64,000 bases of DNA from CAVRAZ01 sp963719135 (GCA_963719135.1 CAVRAZ010000006.1:124001-188000); one strand, 5' to 3'; shown: positions 16,519 through 25,687, counted from the stretch's first letter. Notes: a model not told the origin generated them from the sequence alone. Program-made: numbers and translations.

Positions 16519-17886
16519 TCAAAGACTCGCCGACTTGAACTGGGAAGGGTTAAGGTGATGCTTATGCAGCAATTTATAGAACTCGGTACGATTCCGCTTG
16601 GCGATGCGCGCGGCCTGGCTGACATTGCCGTTGGTGATCTGCAGCAACTGGGTCAGGTAATCGCGTTCGAAGCGGCTGCGGGCGTCGGCAAAGGCGGGCA
16701 TCTCGCACTGCGCCTCGTCACGCAACGCCCGCTGCACCAGACTGGCCGGGATCATCGATGTGGTGGTAAATGCCACCGACTGCTCGACCACGTTGTAGAG
16801 CTGGCGGACGTTGCCCGGCCAGGGCGCCGACAACAGAACTTCCATGGCGTCGGGCGCGAAGCCCGAAACACGCTTCTTGCCGGCGTCTTCGAGCGTCTTG
16901 AGAAAATGGTTGGCCAGCAGCGGGATATCCTCGCGACGCTCGATCAGCGACGGCAGTTCCAGCGTGACGACGTTCAGGCGGTAATACAGATCCTCGCGGA
17001 ACTCACCGGTCTTGCGCAACTCTTCGAGGTCCCGGTGGGTCGCCGAAATAATCCGGGCATCGACCGGGGTGGCCTGCGTGCTGCCCACCGGACGGACTGT
17101 GCGTTCCTGCAGCACTCTAAGCAATTTTACCTGGAAATTCGCGGGCATATCACCCACTTCGTCGAGAAACAACGTGCCGCCGTTAGCCGCCTGGAACAAT
17201 CCCTTGTGATCGCGGGTGGCGCCGGTGAACGAGCCCTTGGTGTGGCCGAAGAATTCGGATTCGAACAGTGATTCGGGAATCGCGCTGCAGTTGACGGCGA
17301 TAAAGGGGCCCGACGCCCGCGTGCTCGCCCAGTGAATGGCGTGCGCGAGAAGTTCCTTGCCGGTACCGCTCTGGCCGTGGATGAACACGCTTGCGTCGCT
17401 CGAAGCCACAAGCCGCGCCTGGCTCAGCAGATTTTCCATGACCGAACTGCGGGTCACGATATCCTGACGCCATTCAGCGACATCGCTTCCCTCGACCCGC
17501 GCGGTCTGGTCGCCGGTAAAGCGCAGCGCCTTGTCCACCTGGTCCAGCAGCACCTTGCTGTCGAACGGCTTGGTGAGATAACCGAAGACGCCGCGGTTGG
17601 TCGCATCGACCGCGTCCGGGATGGTGCCGTGGGCCGTGAGAAGCAGCACCGGCAGCGTCGGCCGGGTCTCGTGGATCCGCGAAAACAGGGTCATGCCGTC
17701 CATGCCGCCCATGCGTAAGTCCGTGATTACCAAGTGGGGTTGGTAGGTCGGCAACTGCGCCAGCGCTTTCTCGCCGCTCTCCGCCGCCAGTACGTCGTAG
17801 CCCGACGCGTTCAACCGCATGGACAGCAGCCGCAACAGTGCCGGGTCGTCATCGACCACCATTACCCGATATCTACAAGCGCTCAT
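16519..17886 (-). CDS. glrR: Sigma54-dependent response regulator GlrR (QseF family)
   Basis: The 455-residue protein has a receiver domain with phospho-acceptor Asp56 (ITDLRMGGMDG), an AAA+ domain with Walker A GQSGTGKE (171-178), the sigma54-contact loop GSFTGA (218-223) and LFLDEVGDMP, and a C-terminal Fis-type helix-turn-helix. The ATG at 17886 follows AAGGAG; an upstream GTG is less likely. With the kinase and a lipoprotein upstream it matches the QseE-QseG-QseF (GlrK-QseG-GlrR) set, which controls sigma54 promoters of small RNAs in enterobacteria. Confidence 0.9.
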   Translation of the reverse strand: MSACRYRVMVVDDDPALLRLLSMRLNASGYDVLAAESGEKALAQLPTYQPHLVITDLRMGGMDGMTLFSRIHETRPTLPVLLLTAHGTIPDAVDATNRGVFGYLTKPFDSKVLLDQVDKALRFTGDQTARVEGSDVAEWRQDIVTRSSVMENLLSQARLVASSDASVFIHGQSGTGKELLAHAIHWASTRASGPFIAVNCSAIPESLFESEFFGHTKGSFTGATRDHKGLFQAANGGTLFLDEVGDMPANFQVKLLRVLQERTVRPVGSTQATPVDARIISATHRDLEELRKTGEFREDLYYRLNVVTLELPSLIERREDIPLLANHFLKTLEDAGKKRVSGFAPDAMEVLLSAPWPGNVRQLYNVVEQSVAFTTTSMIPASLVQRALRDEAQCEMPAFADARSRFERDYLTQLLQITNGNVSQAARIAKRNRTEFYKLLHKHHLNPSQFKSASL

Positions 17887-17904
17887 TTCTACTCCTTGGG
17901 CCAC

Positions 17905-18513
17905 TTATTTCTTGGTCCGGTCTTGAATGTTCTGTTCGATGAAGGTGAGTTCCTGCAACTGTCGTTCCAACTCTTCCACCCGCTGCTTTGCGACTTTCAG
18001 GTCCTTGCGATCCTTCTCGCCCGTGTCCGTCGCCGCGCGCTGCTCGCTCACCACCTGTTTGAGCAGCGCCGCGAGTGCCCGGGTGCTGTCGTTGACCGCC
18101 GTGCCTTCAATGCCTTGCAACAGGTCCAGCGCGCGGCCGGCGTTCCGGCCGGACGGTCTTCCCTCGGCCAGCAGCAGCGCCAGCCGCAGCGTGTTGCGCG
18201 CATCCGGCCGGTCCGCATGGTCCTTTTCGCGCTGTGCGAGCTGTTCCTTGTAGGCGTCCGGCGCCAGGCCGATCGTCCGCTGCCACTCCTCGAGCCAGTA
18301 CGCGGCGTCGTCGACCCGCACCTCGACCGGCACCGGCCCCGCTTCGCGGTGCGCCACCTTCAACGGCACGCACGCGTAAAGCACGGCGCCGAGCAGCACA
18401 CCGGCGACCGCCCGTGCGATGGGCGCGGCCAAAACCGCCGCCACCGAAGCGGTTGGCCCGCTTGCTCCCCGTCCCGGGTTCGACCCGGACCGGCTTGACG
18501 ACCTGCTAGGCAA
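17905..18513 (-). CDS. qseG: QseG-like lipoprotein of the GlrK/GlrR system
   Basis: This small gene fits between the kinase and regulator genes, overlapping the kinase stop by 8 bases if it starts at TTG 18513 (GTG 18444 is an alternative). It encodes a hydrophobic segment ending in a possible lipobox (LYAC), a middle part (DAAYWLEEWQRTIGLAPDAY) and a C-terminal coiled coil (AKQRVEELERQLQELTFIEQ). Position, size and coiled coil resemble QseG, an outer-membrane lipoprotein that modulates the kinase. Sequence identity is too weak to be certain. Confidence 0.6.
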   Translation of the reverse strand: MPSRSSSRSGSNPGRGASGPTASVAAVLAAPIARAVAGVLLGAVLYACVPLKVAHREAGPVPVEVRVDDAAYWLEEWQRTIGLAPDAYKEQLAQREKDHADRPDARNTLRLALLLAEGRPSGRNAGRALDLLQGIEGTAVNDSTRALAALLKQVVSEQRAATDTGEKDRKDLKVAKQRVEELERQLQELTFIEQNIQDRTKK

Positions 18514-19957
18514 CTTCAGACTCCTGCCTCTGCAAAGGCAACGTAACGCGCAGACAGGCACCCGGCCCCGGCCGGTCGACCACCTCGATGCGCCCGCCGT
18601 GGGCGTGCGCGTATTCGCGCGCGATCGACAGTCCCAGCCCTGTACCCTGCACATGACTGACCGGCGTCGACGCGCACTGATAAAAGGCGTCGAACACTTT
18701 TTCCCGCTCAGCCCGGGGGATGCCCGGTCCGGTGTCGGCAACCTCGATTATAGCCTGATCGCCGCGCGTATTGAGCTTGACGCTCAGCCGCCCGAACTCG
18801 GGGGAGCACTTGATGGCATTTGAAACAAGGTTATCTATCAATGTCTTAAGCTTCTGTTTGTCGCCGGTCAGTTGCACGTCTTCGAGCAGCGTGCGCACCT
18901 TGAGCTGGCGCGCCATTGCGGCGACCCTGTAGGTCGAGAGTACGGTGTCGATCAGGGTGCGCAGATTCACCGGGACCAGGCGCAGGCCGGCGCCCCGGGA
19001 ACTTGCAACGTTGAAATCCAGCAGGTCCTCGATGAGCTTCTGGAGCCGCAGGCTGTTGTCGCGCAGTATGGCGGCGATCTCCCGCTGCTGACTGTTGAGT
19101 GCTCCGACCACTTCCTCGCGCAGGAGTTCAGCCGCTTCCCGCACCGCCGCCAGCGGGGTCTTCAGTTCATGCGAGATATGGCGCAGGAAGCGGGTCTTTT
19201 CCTGCTCGGCCTCCAGCAGGCGGGTGCGCATCCAATCGAGGCGCTCGCCCAACTGCTCGAGGTCGCGCGGCCCGACGATCTGCACCGGCTTGGTGAAATT
19301 GCCGTCGCCCAGTACGCGGATCGCCGTATCCAGACGCCGGATGGCGCGTGCCACCAGCAGCGCGAAGAACGTCGCCACCAGCAGCACGGCCGGCATCAGG
19401 GCGGCGGCCTGCAGGAACAGAACGCGCTGGGCGCGGCTGCCGTTGCGATCGAGTTCCCCCACCTCGCGGTCCACCAGGCGCCGGTTGTCCGTCAGCATTT
19501 CGCTGGCGATCAACGACAGCTCGTCGTACTTGCTGACGACCGCTGCGCTCGCAGTGGAATCGTGCGGATTGCCCTGCAGCGTGTCATTGACCTGCCGCTC
19601 TTCGGCGCGCAACGTCACCAGCCGGTTGCGCTGCAGAGGTTCCAGGTCGAGCGCCGTGAGCCGGTCGGCCACTTCGATGTAGGCCTGGCGCTTGTCGTGG
19701 TAGACATCCAGCAGCGAAGCGTCGCCGACGACCACGTACTGGCGCGCGCTGCGTTCGAGGTCGGTGATCGCGTCGGCCAACTGCTGGCTGCTCTGGGTCG
19801 CGCGCACCGTCGCAAAGAGTGCACGCTGGCCCTGCCGCACGAGTTGGTCGAGCGACCAGGTGGCATGCAGCAGCGCCACCATCAATGGTATGGTGACGAG
19901 CGCGTAGCCGATCAGAATCAGCTGGCGAATGGATTTTGGCCGGAACTTGCTTACCAT
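18506..19957 (-). CDS. glrK: Sensor histidine kinase GlrK (QseE family)
   Basis: The 483-residue kinase has two membrane helices (about 11-33 and 180-203) bracketing a periplasmic helical sensor, a HAMP domain, an H-box HISHELKTPLAAVRE (His263) and HATPase motifs (DNLVSNAIKCSPE, DTGPGIP, GTGLGLSIAREY). It phosphorylates the sigma54 activator encoded two genes downstream. It is the first gene of the three-gene operon and is divergent from the FGGY kinase gene, 80 bases away. Confidence 0.9.
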   Translation of the reverse strand: MVSKFRPKSIRQLILIGYALVTIPLMVALLHATWSLDQLVRQGQRALFATVRATQSSQQLADAITDLERSARQYVVVGDASLLDVYHDKRQAYIEVADRLTALDLEPLQRNRLVTLRAEERQVNDTLQGNPHDSTASAAVVSKYDELSLIASEMLTDNRRLVDREVGELDRNGSRAQRVLFLQAAALMPAVLLVATFFALLVARAIRRLDTAIRVLGDGNFTKPVQIVGPRDLEQLGERLDWMRTRLLEAEQEKTRFLRHISHELKTPLAAVREAAELLREEVVGALNSQQREIAAILRDNSLRLQKLIEDLLDFNVASSRGAGLRLVPVNLRTLIDTVLSTYRVAAMARQLKVRTLLEDVQLTGDKQKLKTLIDNLVSNAIKCSPEFGRLSVKLNTRGDQAIIEVADTGPGIPRAEREKVFDAFYQCASTPVSHVQGTGLGLSIAREYAHAHGGRIEVVDRPGPGACLRVTLPLQRQESEVA

Positions 19958-20037
19958 GGATTCAAACCGGGGATAACCGCGCTATTGGGCCACAGCCACC
20001 AACAAGTTGCAAAACCGGCACCGGGTCCGGCGCTCGC

Positions 20038-21456
20038 ATGACCTGCTACCTTGCCATCGACCAGGGCACGCACGCGAGCCGCGCCGTGCTGTTCGACGGG
20101 GCCGGACGCGCGCTGGCGACCAGCGCGCAAGCGATTGAACTGGAAGACAAAGGCGACGGCCGCGTCGAACAGTCGGCGGAGGCGATCCTGCATTCGGTGG
20201 AGCGCGTGATGCGCGACCTGCTGGACGATGCCGATCCCGGGCAGCGTCGGGCGATCGCCGCCTGCGGCATCGCCACTCAGCGCTCGACACTGCTGGCCTG
20301 CGGTCCGGCCGGCAATCCGCTGAGCCCCGCGCTGAGCTGGCAGGACACGCGTGCGGCCGCGTCGCTGGCGCGTCTCGCATCCCGCCGCGACGCGATACAC
20401 CATCTGTCCGGACTGCCGTTGTCGGCCCACTACGGCGCCTCCAAGGCGCGCTGGCTGCTCGACAGGCTGACGGCATCCGACGCCGCGACGCGCATCGCAC
20501 CGCTGGTCAGCTATCTATTGCTGCACCTGATCGACGACGGACCCTTTCTGGTCGACCACGCCAATGCACAACGCACGCAATTGATGGATATCGGCGCGCT
20601 CGACTGGTCGCAGACGCTCGCCGGGTGGTTCGACGTGCCCCTCGACTGTCTGCCGGCGTGCCGGCCGATCTGCCACGATTACGGCTGCCTTGCGGACACC
20701 GATATACCGGTGACGGCGGTGAGCGGCGATCAGAACGCCGCGCTGTTCGGCAACGGTCCGCTGGATACCGACACCGCCCTCGTCAACCTCGGCACCGGTG
20801 CGTTCGTGCTCAGACAGATCGATCGGCCCGCGCCGCTCGAGCGGTTGCTGACCGGCATCGCCCGCTCCGATGCGACAGGTGCGGCGTATCTGCGCGAAGG
20901 CACCGTCAACGGCGCCGGCAGCGCGCTGAGCTGGGCGGGCGAACGGCTGGGCCTTACCCATATCTTCGAACATCTGCCCGAGTGGTTGAACCGGATCGAC
21001 GATCCACCGCTGTTCGTCAATGCCGTGGGCGGCATCGGCAGCCCCTGGTGGGAAACGCGCCTCGAACCGGCCTGGCGCGACGGTGCGAACGACACCGACG
21101 CGGCACGCCTGGTGGCCGTGGTCGAAAGCATTCTGTTTCTGGTGGCCGACAACCTGAACGTCATGGCGTCGGAACGCGCCGTGCAACGCCTGCGCGTGAC
21201 CGGCGGTCTGTCGCGCCTGGACGGCCTGTGCCAGAAGCTGGCCGATCTGACCGGGTTGCCGGTCGAACGCATCGAGCAGCCCGAGGCGACCGCGCGCGGC
21301 GTCGCGTGGCTCTGCGCTGGGCGGCCGCCGCACTGGGCGACGCACGCATCGCGACATTTCGAGCCGCGCGAGGACCGCGGACTGCACGTGCGGTACGCGC
21401 AGTTCACCGAGCTGCTCTTGTCATTGCGGGCGCAGCGCGGCAATCTGGCGGGGTAG
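20038..21456 (+). CDS. glpK: FGGY-family carbohydrate kinase, probably glycerol kinase
   Basis: The 472-residue kinase has the N-terminal phosphate motif YLAIDQGTHASRAVLFD, and ATQRST and SWQDTRA (sugar-binding region), AVSGDQNAALFG, NLGTGAFV and VTGGLSRLDGLCQ. These are FGGY features closest to glycerol kinase, though it is slightly shorter than typical GlpK. Glycerophosphodiesterase and glycerol-3-phosphate dehydrogenase genes follow, which supports glycerol as substrate. The last residues (LLSLRAQRGNLAG) are encoded by a dispersed repeat, so the natural C-terminus has been replaced or extended. Confidence 0.8.
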   Translation: MTCYLAIDQGTHASRAVLFDGAGRALATSAQAIELEDKGDGRVEQSAEAILHSVERVMRDLLDDADPGQRRAIAACGIATQRSTLLACGPAGNPLSPALSWQDTRAAASLARLASRRDAIHHLSGLPLSAHYGASKARWLLDRLTASDAATRIAPLVSYLLLHLIDDGPFLVDHANAQRTQLMDIGALDWSQTLAGWFDVPLDCLPACRPICHDYGCLADTDIPVTAVSGDQNAALFGNGPLDTDTALVNLGTGAFVLRQIDRPAPLERLLTGIARSDATGAAYLREGTVNGAGSALSWAGERLGLTHIFEHLPEWLNRIDDPPLFVNAVGGIGSPWWETRLEPAWRDGANDTDAARLVAVVESILFLVADNLNVMASERAVQRLRVTGGLSRLDGLCQKLADLTGLPVERIEQPEATARGVAWLCAGRPPHWATHASRHFEPREDRGLHVRYAQFTELLLSLRAQRGNLAG

Positions 21457-21543
21457 AGAAACGCGGACTGACGCCTTGACCGACGGCGGAGGCCGGCATC
21501 CGGGACTTTGCAACGAAAGGATTCCGGCCGGCGCCGGAATGAC
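21420..21543. repeat. Dispersed palindromic repeat units at the glpK 3' end
   Basis: Two units: a GTCATTGCGGGCGCAGCGCGG type (21420-21448), inside the end of the glpK-like frame, and an inverted ATTCCGGC...GCCGGAAT unit (21519-21543) like those at 23617, 27359 and 27409. Confidence 0.7.
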
Positions 21544-21615
21544 AACGTCAGCAGGGCTTGACTGAAACAGACGGACCGGAGGCTCGTTGCGCCGCCAGGT
21601 TTCCCGCAAGGGCGA

Positions 21616-22401
21616 ATGGCAGGTGCTTTCCCAAGGTATGGAACCGTGATTCCAACACTGGTCGCCCACCGCGGTTATCTGGTGGACTATCCCGAGAACA
21701 CGCTGACCGGCCTGCGCGCCGCGTTGCGCGCCGGCGCCTGCTGTATCGAGTTCGACGTGCAGTTCAACGCCGACCTTCAACCCGTGGTACTGCACGACGG
21801 CGATCTTGCGCGCACGGCCGGGCAGGCGGTTTCGATCTTCGATCTCGACGGCACAACGCTGGAACGCGTGAGCGTGCATGAACCGGCGCGGTTCGGGAAG
21901 CGCTTTGCCGGCGAGCGGGTGCCGCGGCTTGGCCAGGTGCTGGACCTGTTGCGGGCGGCGCCCGCCGCCACGGCGTTCGTTGAAATCAAGGAAGAATCTC
22001 TCCAGCAATTCGGCGCCGAGGAAATCATGCCGCGACTGATCGAAGCGCTTGCGCCGCTGCACTCGCAGTGCGCGATCATTTCGTTCGACGCCGATGCGCT
22101 GGTCCATGCCCGCCGCCTGAGCGCGCTGCGCATCGGCTGGGTGCTGCACCGCTATGACGAAACACACGAGCACCGCGCGGCGGCGCTGTCGCCGGATTAT
22201 CTGATCTGCAATCACACCAGGATTCCGCGCACCGAAGCCCCCTGGCCGGGCAACTGGGAATGGATGCTCTACGACATCGTCGACCCCGAACTGGCGCTGC
22301 ACTACGGCCGCCAGGGTGTGGGATTCATTGAGACCGCCGATATCGGCGGCATGCTGCGACATCCACGGTTGAACGAAAAAATCTGCGCCCATGGATTATG
22401 A
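21616..22401 (+). CDS. ugpQ: Glycerophosphodiester phosphodiesterase
   Basis: The 261-residue TIM-barrel enzyme has the GDPD motifs AHRGYLVDYPENT, CIEFDVQFNADLQPVVLHD and FVEIKEES, which supply the metal and general acid-base residues. It has no signal peptide, so it is probably cytosolic. It hydrolyses glycerophosphodiesters to sn-glycerol 3-phosphate, the substrate of the next gene product. The start is ATG 21616 or GTG 21646. Its end overlaps glpD by 11 bases. Confidence 0.9.
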   Translation: MAGAFPRYGTVIPTLVAHRGYLVDYPENTLTGLRAALRAGACCIEFDVQFNADLQPVVLHDGDLARTAGQAVSIFDLDGTTLERVSVHEPARFGKRFAGERVPRLGQVLDLLRAAPAATAFVEIKEESLQQFGAEEIMPRLIEALAPLHSQCAIISFDADALVHARRLSALRIGWVLHRYDETHEHRAAALSPDYLICNHTRIPRTEAPWPGNWEWMLYDIVDPELALHYGRQGVGFIETADIGGMLRHPRLNEKICAHGL

Positions 22402-23554
22402 TCTGGTCGTCGTCGGCGCCGGCATCCAGGGCGCTGCGGTCGCGCAGGCCGCGGGCGCGGCCGGATACCGGACACTGGTGGTCGAGCAATACGGCGAACC
22501 GGCGCGCGGCACGTCGAGCCGCTCGTCGAAGCTGATTCACGGCGGACTGCGCTATCTGGAATCGGGGCAGTTCCGGCTGGTGCGCGAATGTCTGGTCGAA
22601 CGCGACCGCCTGCTGAAGAATGCGCCGCACCTGGTCGAGCTGGTGCCGTTTCACATCCCGGTCTACCGTCAGACCACGCGGCGCCCCTGGAAGATAACCA
22701 TCGGGCTGGCCCTCTATTCGCTGCTCAGCCGCAAACCTTTTCACCGGCTGCCGCGCCGCCGCTGGGACGAACTCGACGGACTGACGGCGCAGGACCTGCA
22801 GACCGTTTTCGTTTACTACGACGCGCAGACCGACGACGCCCGCCTGACCCGGGCAGTGCTGGCTAGCGCGCAGTCGCTGGGTTGTGAGGTGTGGTTGAAC
22901 ACGGCGTTCGACGCCGCCCGCGTGGATGAACACGGGTGTGACGTGCAGGTCGTACGCGACGGCAAGGCGCAGCGCGTGACAGCCCGCGCCCTGGTCAACT
23001 GCGCCGGTCCCTGGGCGGACCAGGTCGCCCGGCGCATAGAACCGCTTACGGCGCAGCCGCGCGTCGAGCTGGTGCAGGGCGCGCACATCGAACTGCCCGG
23101 CCATCTGCGGCGCGGCATCTATTACCTGGAAGCGCCGCGCGACCGCCGCGCGGTGTTCGTTGTGCCCTGGCACGACCGTACGCTGGTCGGCACCACCGAG
23201 CAGCCTTACCAGGGCGACCCAGCGCTGGTGCAACCGCTGGAAGCCGAGATCGAGTACCTGCTCGATGTGTATAACCACTACTTCACGACGCCGAAACAGC
23301 GCCCGGACATCGTCGACACTTTCGCCGGCCTGCGCGTGCTGCCGTCCGGCGAAGGCAGCGCGTTTTCGCGCCCGCGCGGCACGATGGTGGTCGCCGACCG
23401 CCCGGACCGGCCCAGCGTGCTGCACGTCTACGGCGGCAAACTGACCGCCTACCGGTCGACGGCCGACGAGTTGCTCAACCGGTTGCGCGCGTCGCTGCCG
23501 TCACGCAGGGCGGTGGCCGACACGCGCGTGCTGACGCTGCCCGATCCCGGCTGA
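22391..23554 (+). CDS. glpD: FAD-dependent glycerol-3-phosphate dehydrogenase, short form
   Basis: The 387-residue protein has an N-terminal FAD-binding motif (VVVGAGIQGAAVAQAAGAAG), GTSSRSSKLIHGGLRYLESG (GlpD signature) and the late FAD site HVYGGKLTAYR. It oxidises glycerol 3-phosphate to dihydroxyacetone phosphate and passes electrons to quinone. It lacks the roughly 110-residue C-terminal helical domain of classical GlpD and stops shortly after the FAD domain; a repeat unit follows 60 bases later. Start overlaps ugpQ. Confidence 0.88.
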   Translation: MDYDLVVVGAGIQGAAVAQAAGAAGYRTLVVEQYGEPARGTSSRSSKLIHGGLRYLESGQFRLVRECLVERDRLLKNAPHLVELVPFHIPVYRQTTRRPWKITIGLALYSLLSRKPFHRLPRRRWDELDGLTAQDLQTVFVYYDAQTDDARLTRAVLASAQSLGCEVWLNTAFDAARVDEHGCDVQVVRDGKAQRVTARALVNCAGPWADQVARRIEPLTAQPRVELVQGAHIELPGHLRRGIYYLEAPRDRRAVFVVPWHDRTLVGTTEQPYQGDPALVQPLEAEIEYLLDVYNHYFTTPKQRPDIVDTFAGLRVLPSGEGSAFSRPRGTMVVADRPDRPSVLHVYGGKLTAYRSTADELLNRLRASLPSRRAVADTRVLTLPDPG

Positions 23555-23616
23555 CACCCGCCGCGATCGGCCTGGCAGGACGACCTCGGCGCGCTGCCGG
23601 GGAATCCGGCCGAGTC

Positions 23617-23683
23617 GTCATTCCGGCGAAGGCCGGAATCCATTCGCGTCAATCCGCGGAATGCCGGCCGTTGCGGGCATGGC
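23617..23683. repeat. Dispersed palindromic repeat unit after glpD
   Basis: GTCATTCCGGCGAAGGCCGG (from 23617) and a nearby inverted, diverged partner (GGAATGCCGGCC...) form a palindromic unit of the family seen at 27359-27436. The rest of the 250-bp gap to the HDOD gene shows nothing else. Confidence 0.65.
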
Positions 23684-23801
23684 ACTTCGGGCGCTGACCA
23701 GAGCTACCCTGGGTTCGGTCAACCCACCACCGGTCCGGCCGAAACAGTGGCGGGAATTCCCGGACAGGACCCCCCGCCAGGCCGCCACGGAAGGACCGAA
23801 C

Positions 23802-23945
23802 TTGTTTTCCAGCCTCAAACGACTGCTTTGCCCGGCGCCGCCCGTCCGCCGCGAAGCCCCCGCGCGGCAGGCTGCGACACATCGCAGGGCCGGGTTCGCG
23901 CCGGCGGGAACCGCCGTCATCCCCTCGTCGCCCGCGCAGATCCGA
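23802..23945 (+). other. Probable out-of-frame 5' segment of the HDOD gene
   Basis: TTG at 23802 is preceded by a good ribosome site (GGAAGGA) and encodes FSSLKRLLCPAPPVRREAPA, a basic start typical of HDOD-family proteins. The HDOD domain continues in another frame, whose in-frame upstream sequence (SDDAFYGLALGANS, from about 23940) also looks family-like. A one-base shift between about 23900 and 23945 is inferred. Confidence 0.5.
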
Positions 23946-23982
23946 CGACGCCTTCTATGGCCTGGCTCTCGGCGCCAACTCC

Positions 23983-24822
23983 ATGGTCGACCGCGAACCC
24001 AACCGGTTCGAGACACGGACGCTGCGCACACTCGACCACCTGCTGGCGGCGGACATCGCCCATTCCGATTTGGTGCCGCGGCTTCCCGCCGTGATACCGC
24101 GCATCATGACAAGGCTGCGCGACGAAAGCTCGTCGGCGGCGGACCTCGCCGCCGAACTCGGCCGCGATGCGGTGCTGGTCAGCGAGGTGGTTCGGCTGTC
24201 GAATAGCCCTCTCTATCGGGTCGGCAGGGAAATCACCAGTCTCGAACGAGCAGTGTTCACGCTCGGCCGGACCGGCATCCGCCAACTCCTGGCCAACGCC
24301 GCACTCAAACCGTTGCTCAATCCGAACACCGGACACTTTTCCCGGCTGTCGGGGACACTGCTGTGGGTGCAATCGGAAAAGACGGCCGTCGCGTGCGACT
24401 GCATGGCGAACGGGGTGCGCGTCGACCGGTTCCATGCGTACCTGACGGCGATTGTTCAGAACGTCGGATTTACCGTGACCCTGCAACTGCTCGACCGCCA
24501 GTTCGACGGCAGCGAATCACCCAACTCGCAACGGTTCCGCGAACAGTGGGTAAGACAATCGCGCAGGCTCGCGCTGTTGATCGCGCGTCATTGGGCGTTT
24601 CCGCCCGCTGTGCCGGACGCGCTCGAAACCCACATCGACAGCCGCGATATCGCGGCGCTGCCAATACTCGACGCAATCCTGTTCGCGGCGGACCAACTTG
24701 CCAAGGTGCAGATCCTGTCGCGGCGGGGGCGCGTGGAAGCCGGATCGATGCCGGCGGTTGATCTGCCGCACCCGCAGCTTACTGCGCACCTGGCGCGTTG
24801 TTACGAACGATTGGCGGGCTGA
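23983..24822 (+). CDS. HDOD domain signalling protein (possibly 5'-frameshifted)
   Basis: The 279-residue product as annotated from ATG 23983 has an HDOD domain (about 30-235): LVPRLPAVIPRIMTRLRDES, VSEVVRLSNSPLYR and LERAVFTLGRTGIRQLL. HDOD domains are catalytically inactive relatives of HD phosphohydrolases, used in signalling and often linked to cyclic-di-GMP, motility or stress. No output domain is attached. The true N-terminus may lie at TTG 23802 in another frame. Target unknown. Confidence 0.8.
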   Translation: MVDREPNRFETRTLRTLDHLLAADIAHSDLVPRLPAVIPRIMTRLRDESSSAADLAAELGRDAVLVSEVVRLSNSPLYRVGREITSLERAVFTLGRTGIRQLLANAALKPLLNPNTGHFSRLSGTLLWVQSEKTAVACDCMANGVRVDRFHAYLTAIVQNVGFTVTLQLLDRQFDGSESPNSQRFREQWVRQSRRLALLIARHWAFPPAVPDALETHIDSRDIAALPILDAILFAADQLAKVQILSRRGRVEAGSMPAVDLPHPQLTAHLARCYERLAG

Positions 24823-24912
24823 CACCGGCGAAGCGGCGGGCCATGTCTTGCGCACGGCCCGCCCGCCGGCATGCCCTCAAGGGCGTTGCAAGATCCTGCC
24901 GGGCACTCGCTT

Positions 24913-25209
24913 CTATTCGGGGTTGCGCTTCGCCTGGCGTCTGTTCTCCCAGGCGGAGAACTTGCTCTCGCTCAGCTTGCCGTGGTCGGCGATCTTGTCA
25001 AAGTTCTTTTTCAGCGCCTTGTTGGCGCTGACTTCATCCTTTTCGAGATAACCGTCCTTGTTCGCATCCAGCTTGACGAAATCGGCGTGGGCGTCGACCT
25101 TGGCCGGCATTTTCGTCTTACCCTGTGCATCGGCGCCATAATCGGCGGCCCCGGCAACGCCGGTAAACGTCAGGGCGGTCAGTGCAACTGCCAAAAAAGT
25201 CTTGTTCAT
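24913..25209 (-). CDS. Small periplasmic EF-hand protein
   Basis: The 98-residue protein has a signal peptide (about 1-21) and one canonical EF-hand loop, DANKDGYLEKDE, with Ca2+ ligands at positions 1, 3, 5, 7, 9 and 12. A second, degenerate hand follows (DHGKLSESKFSAWE). It is probably a periplasmic calcium-binding protein of unknown role. The ATG at 25209 is favoured by GGAG six bases upstream; a longer start at 25233 precedes the signal sequence. It is convergent with the HDOD gene. Confidence 0.75.
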   Translation of the reverse strand: MNKTFLAVALTALTFTGVAGAADYGADAQGKTKMPAKVDAHADFVKLDANKDGYLEKDEVSANKALKKNFDKIADHGKLSESKFSAWENRRQAKRNPE

Positions 25210-25687
25210 GTCCATCTCCACACAACAAACCACTCGATCGAACGGCGCAGACGCCTCCGTTCATACGCCCCGGCGGTTTCACATCGATCGATTCACCGGG
25301 ATCGCCACGTGTGACCCGGTGCTGTTTACCGGGTTCCTTGCATTAACGAAAATTTTTTTGTGCTGTCGCGTAACGGTGACATACGTCGCCTGCGCGGCAG
25401 CGCCGGGACGCAGGTCTTTGCTTGACGATTTCAGATGCCGTCAAACTGCTTGCATGCCGCGTGACGTTGTCTGCACGAACCGGCAACCGGCTCAGCACGT
25501 TGGCTGATTTTGCAGAGCGGATTTGCAGCCGCTTGTGAGGCCAACCCGGTGCCGCAGAGATGCGACGGGCGCAGTTAAGCTCCGCCGTACAGGAACCACC
25601 GGGTGCGATCCGCGTCTAACGCGCTCACCGTCGTGAACGTCTGGCGACGGCTCCTTATCCGACATGACCGAACCGGGAGGTGGCGTC
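25210..25687. other. Intergenic region between the EF-hand and PDC genes
   Basis: This 478-bp divergent gap has no credible gene. It contains a TTGACG/CGTCAA inverted repeat with an 11-base spacer at about 25420-25446, which could be an operator or part of a -35 region, and an AT-rich run near 25350-25362. Confidence 0.45.
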
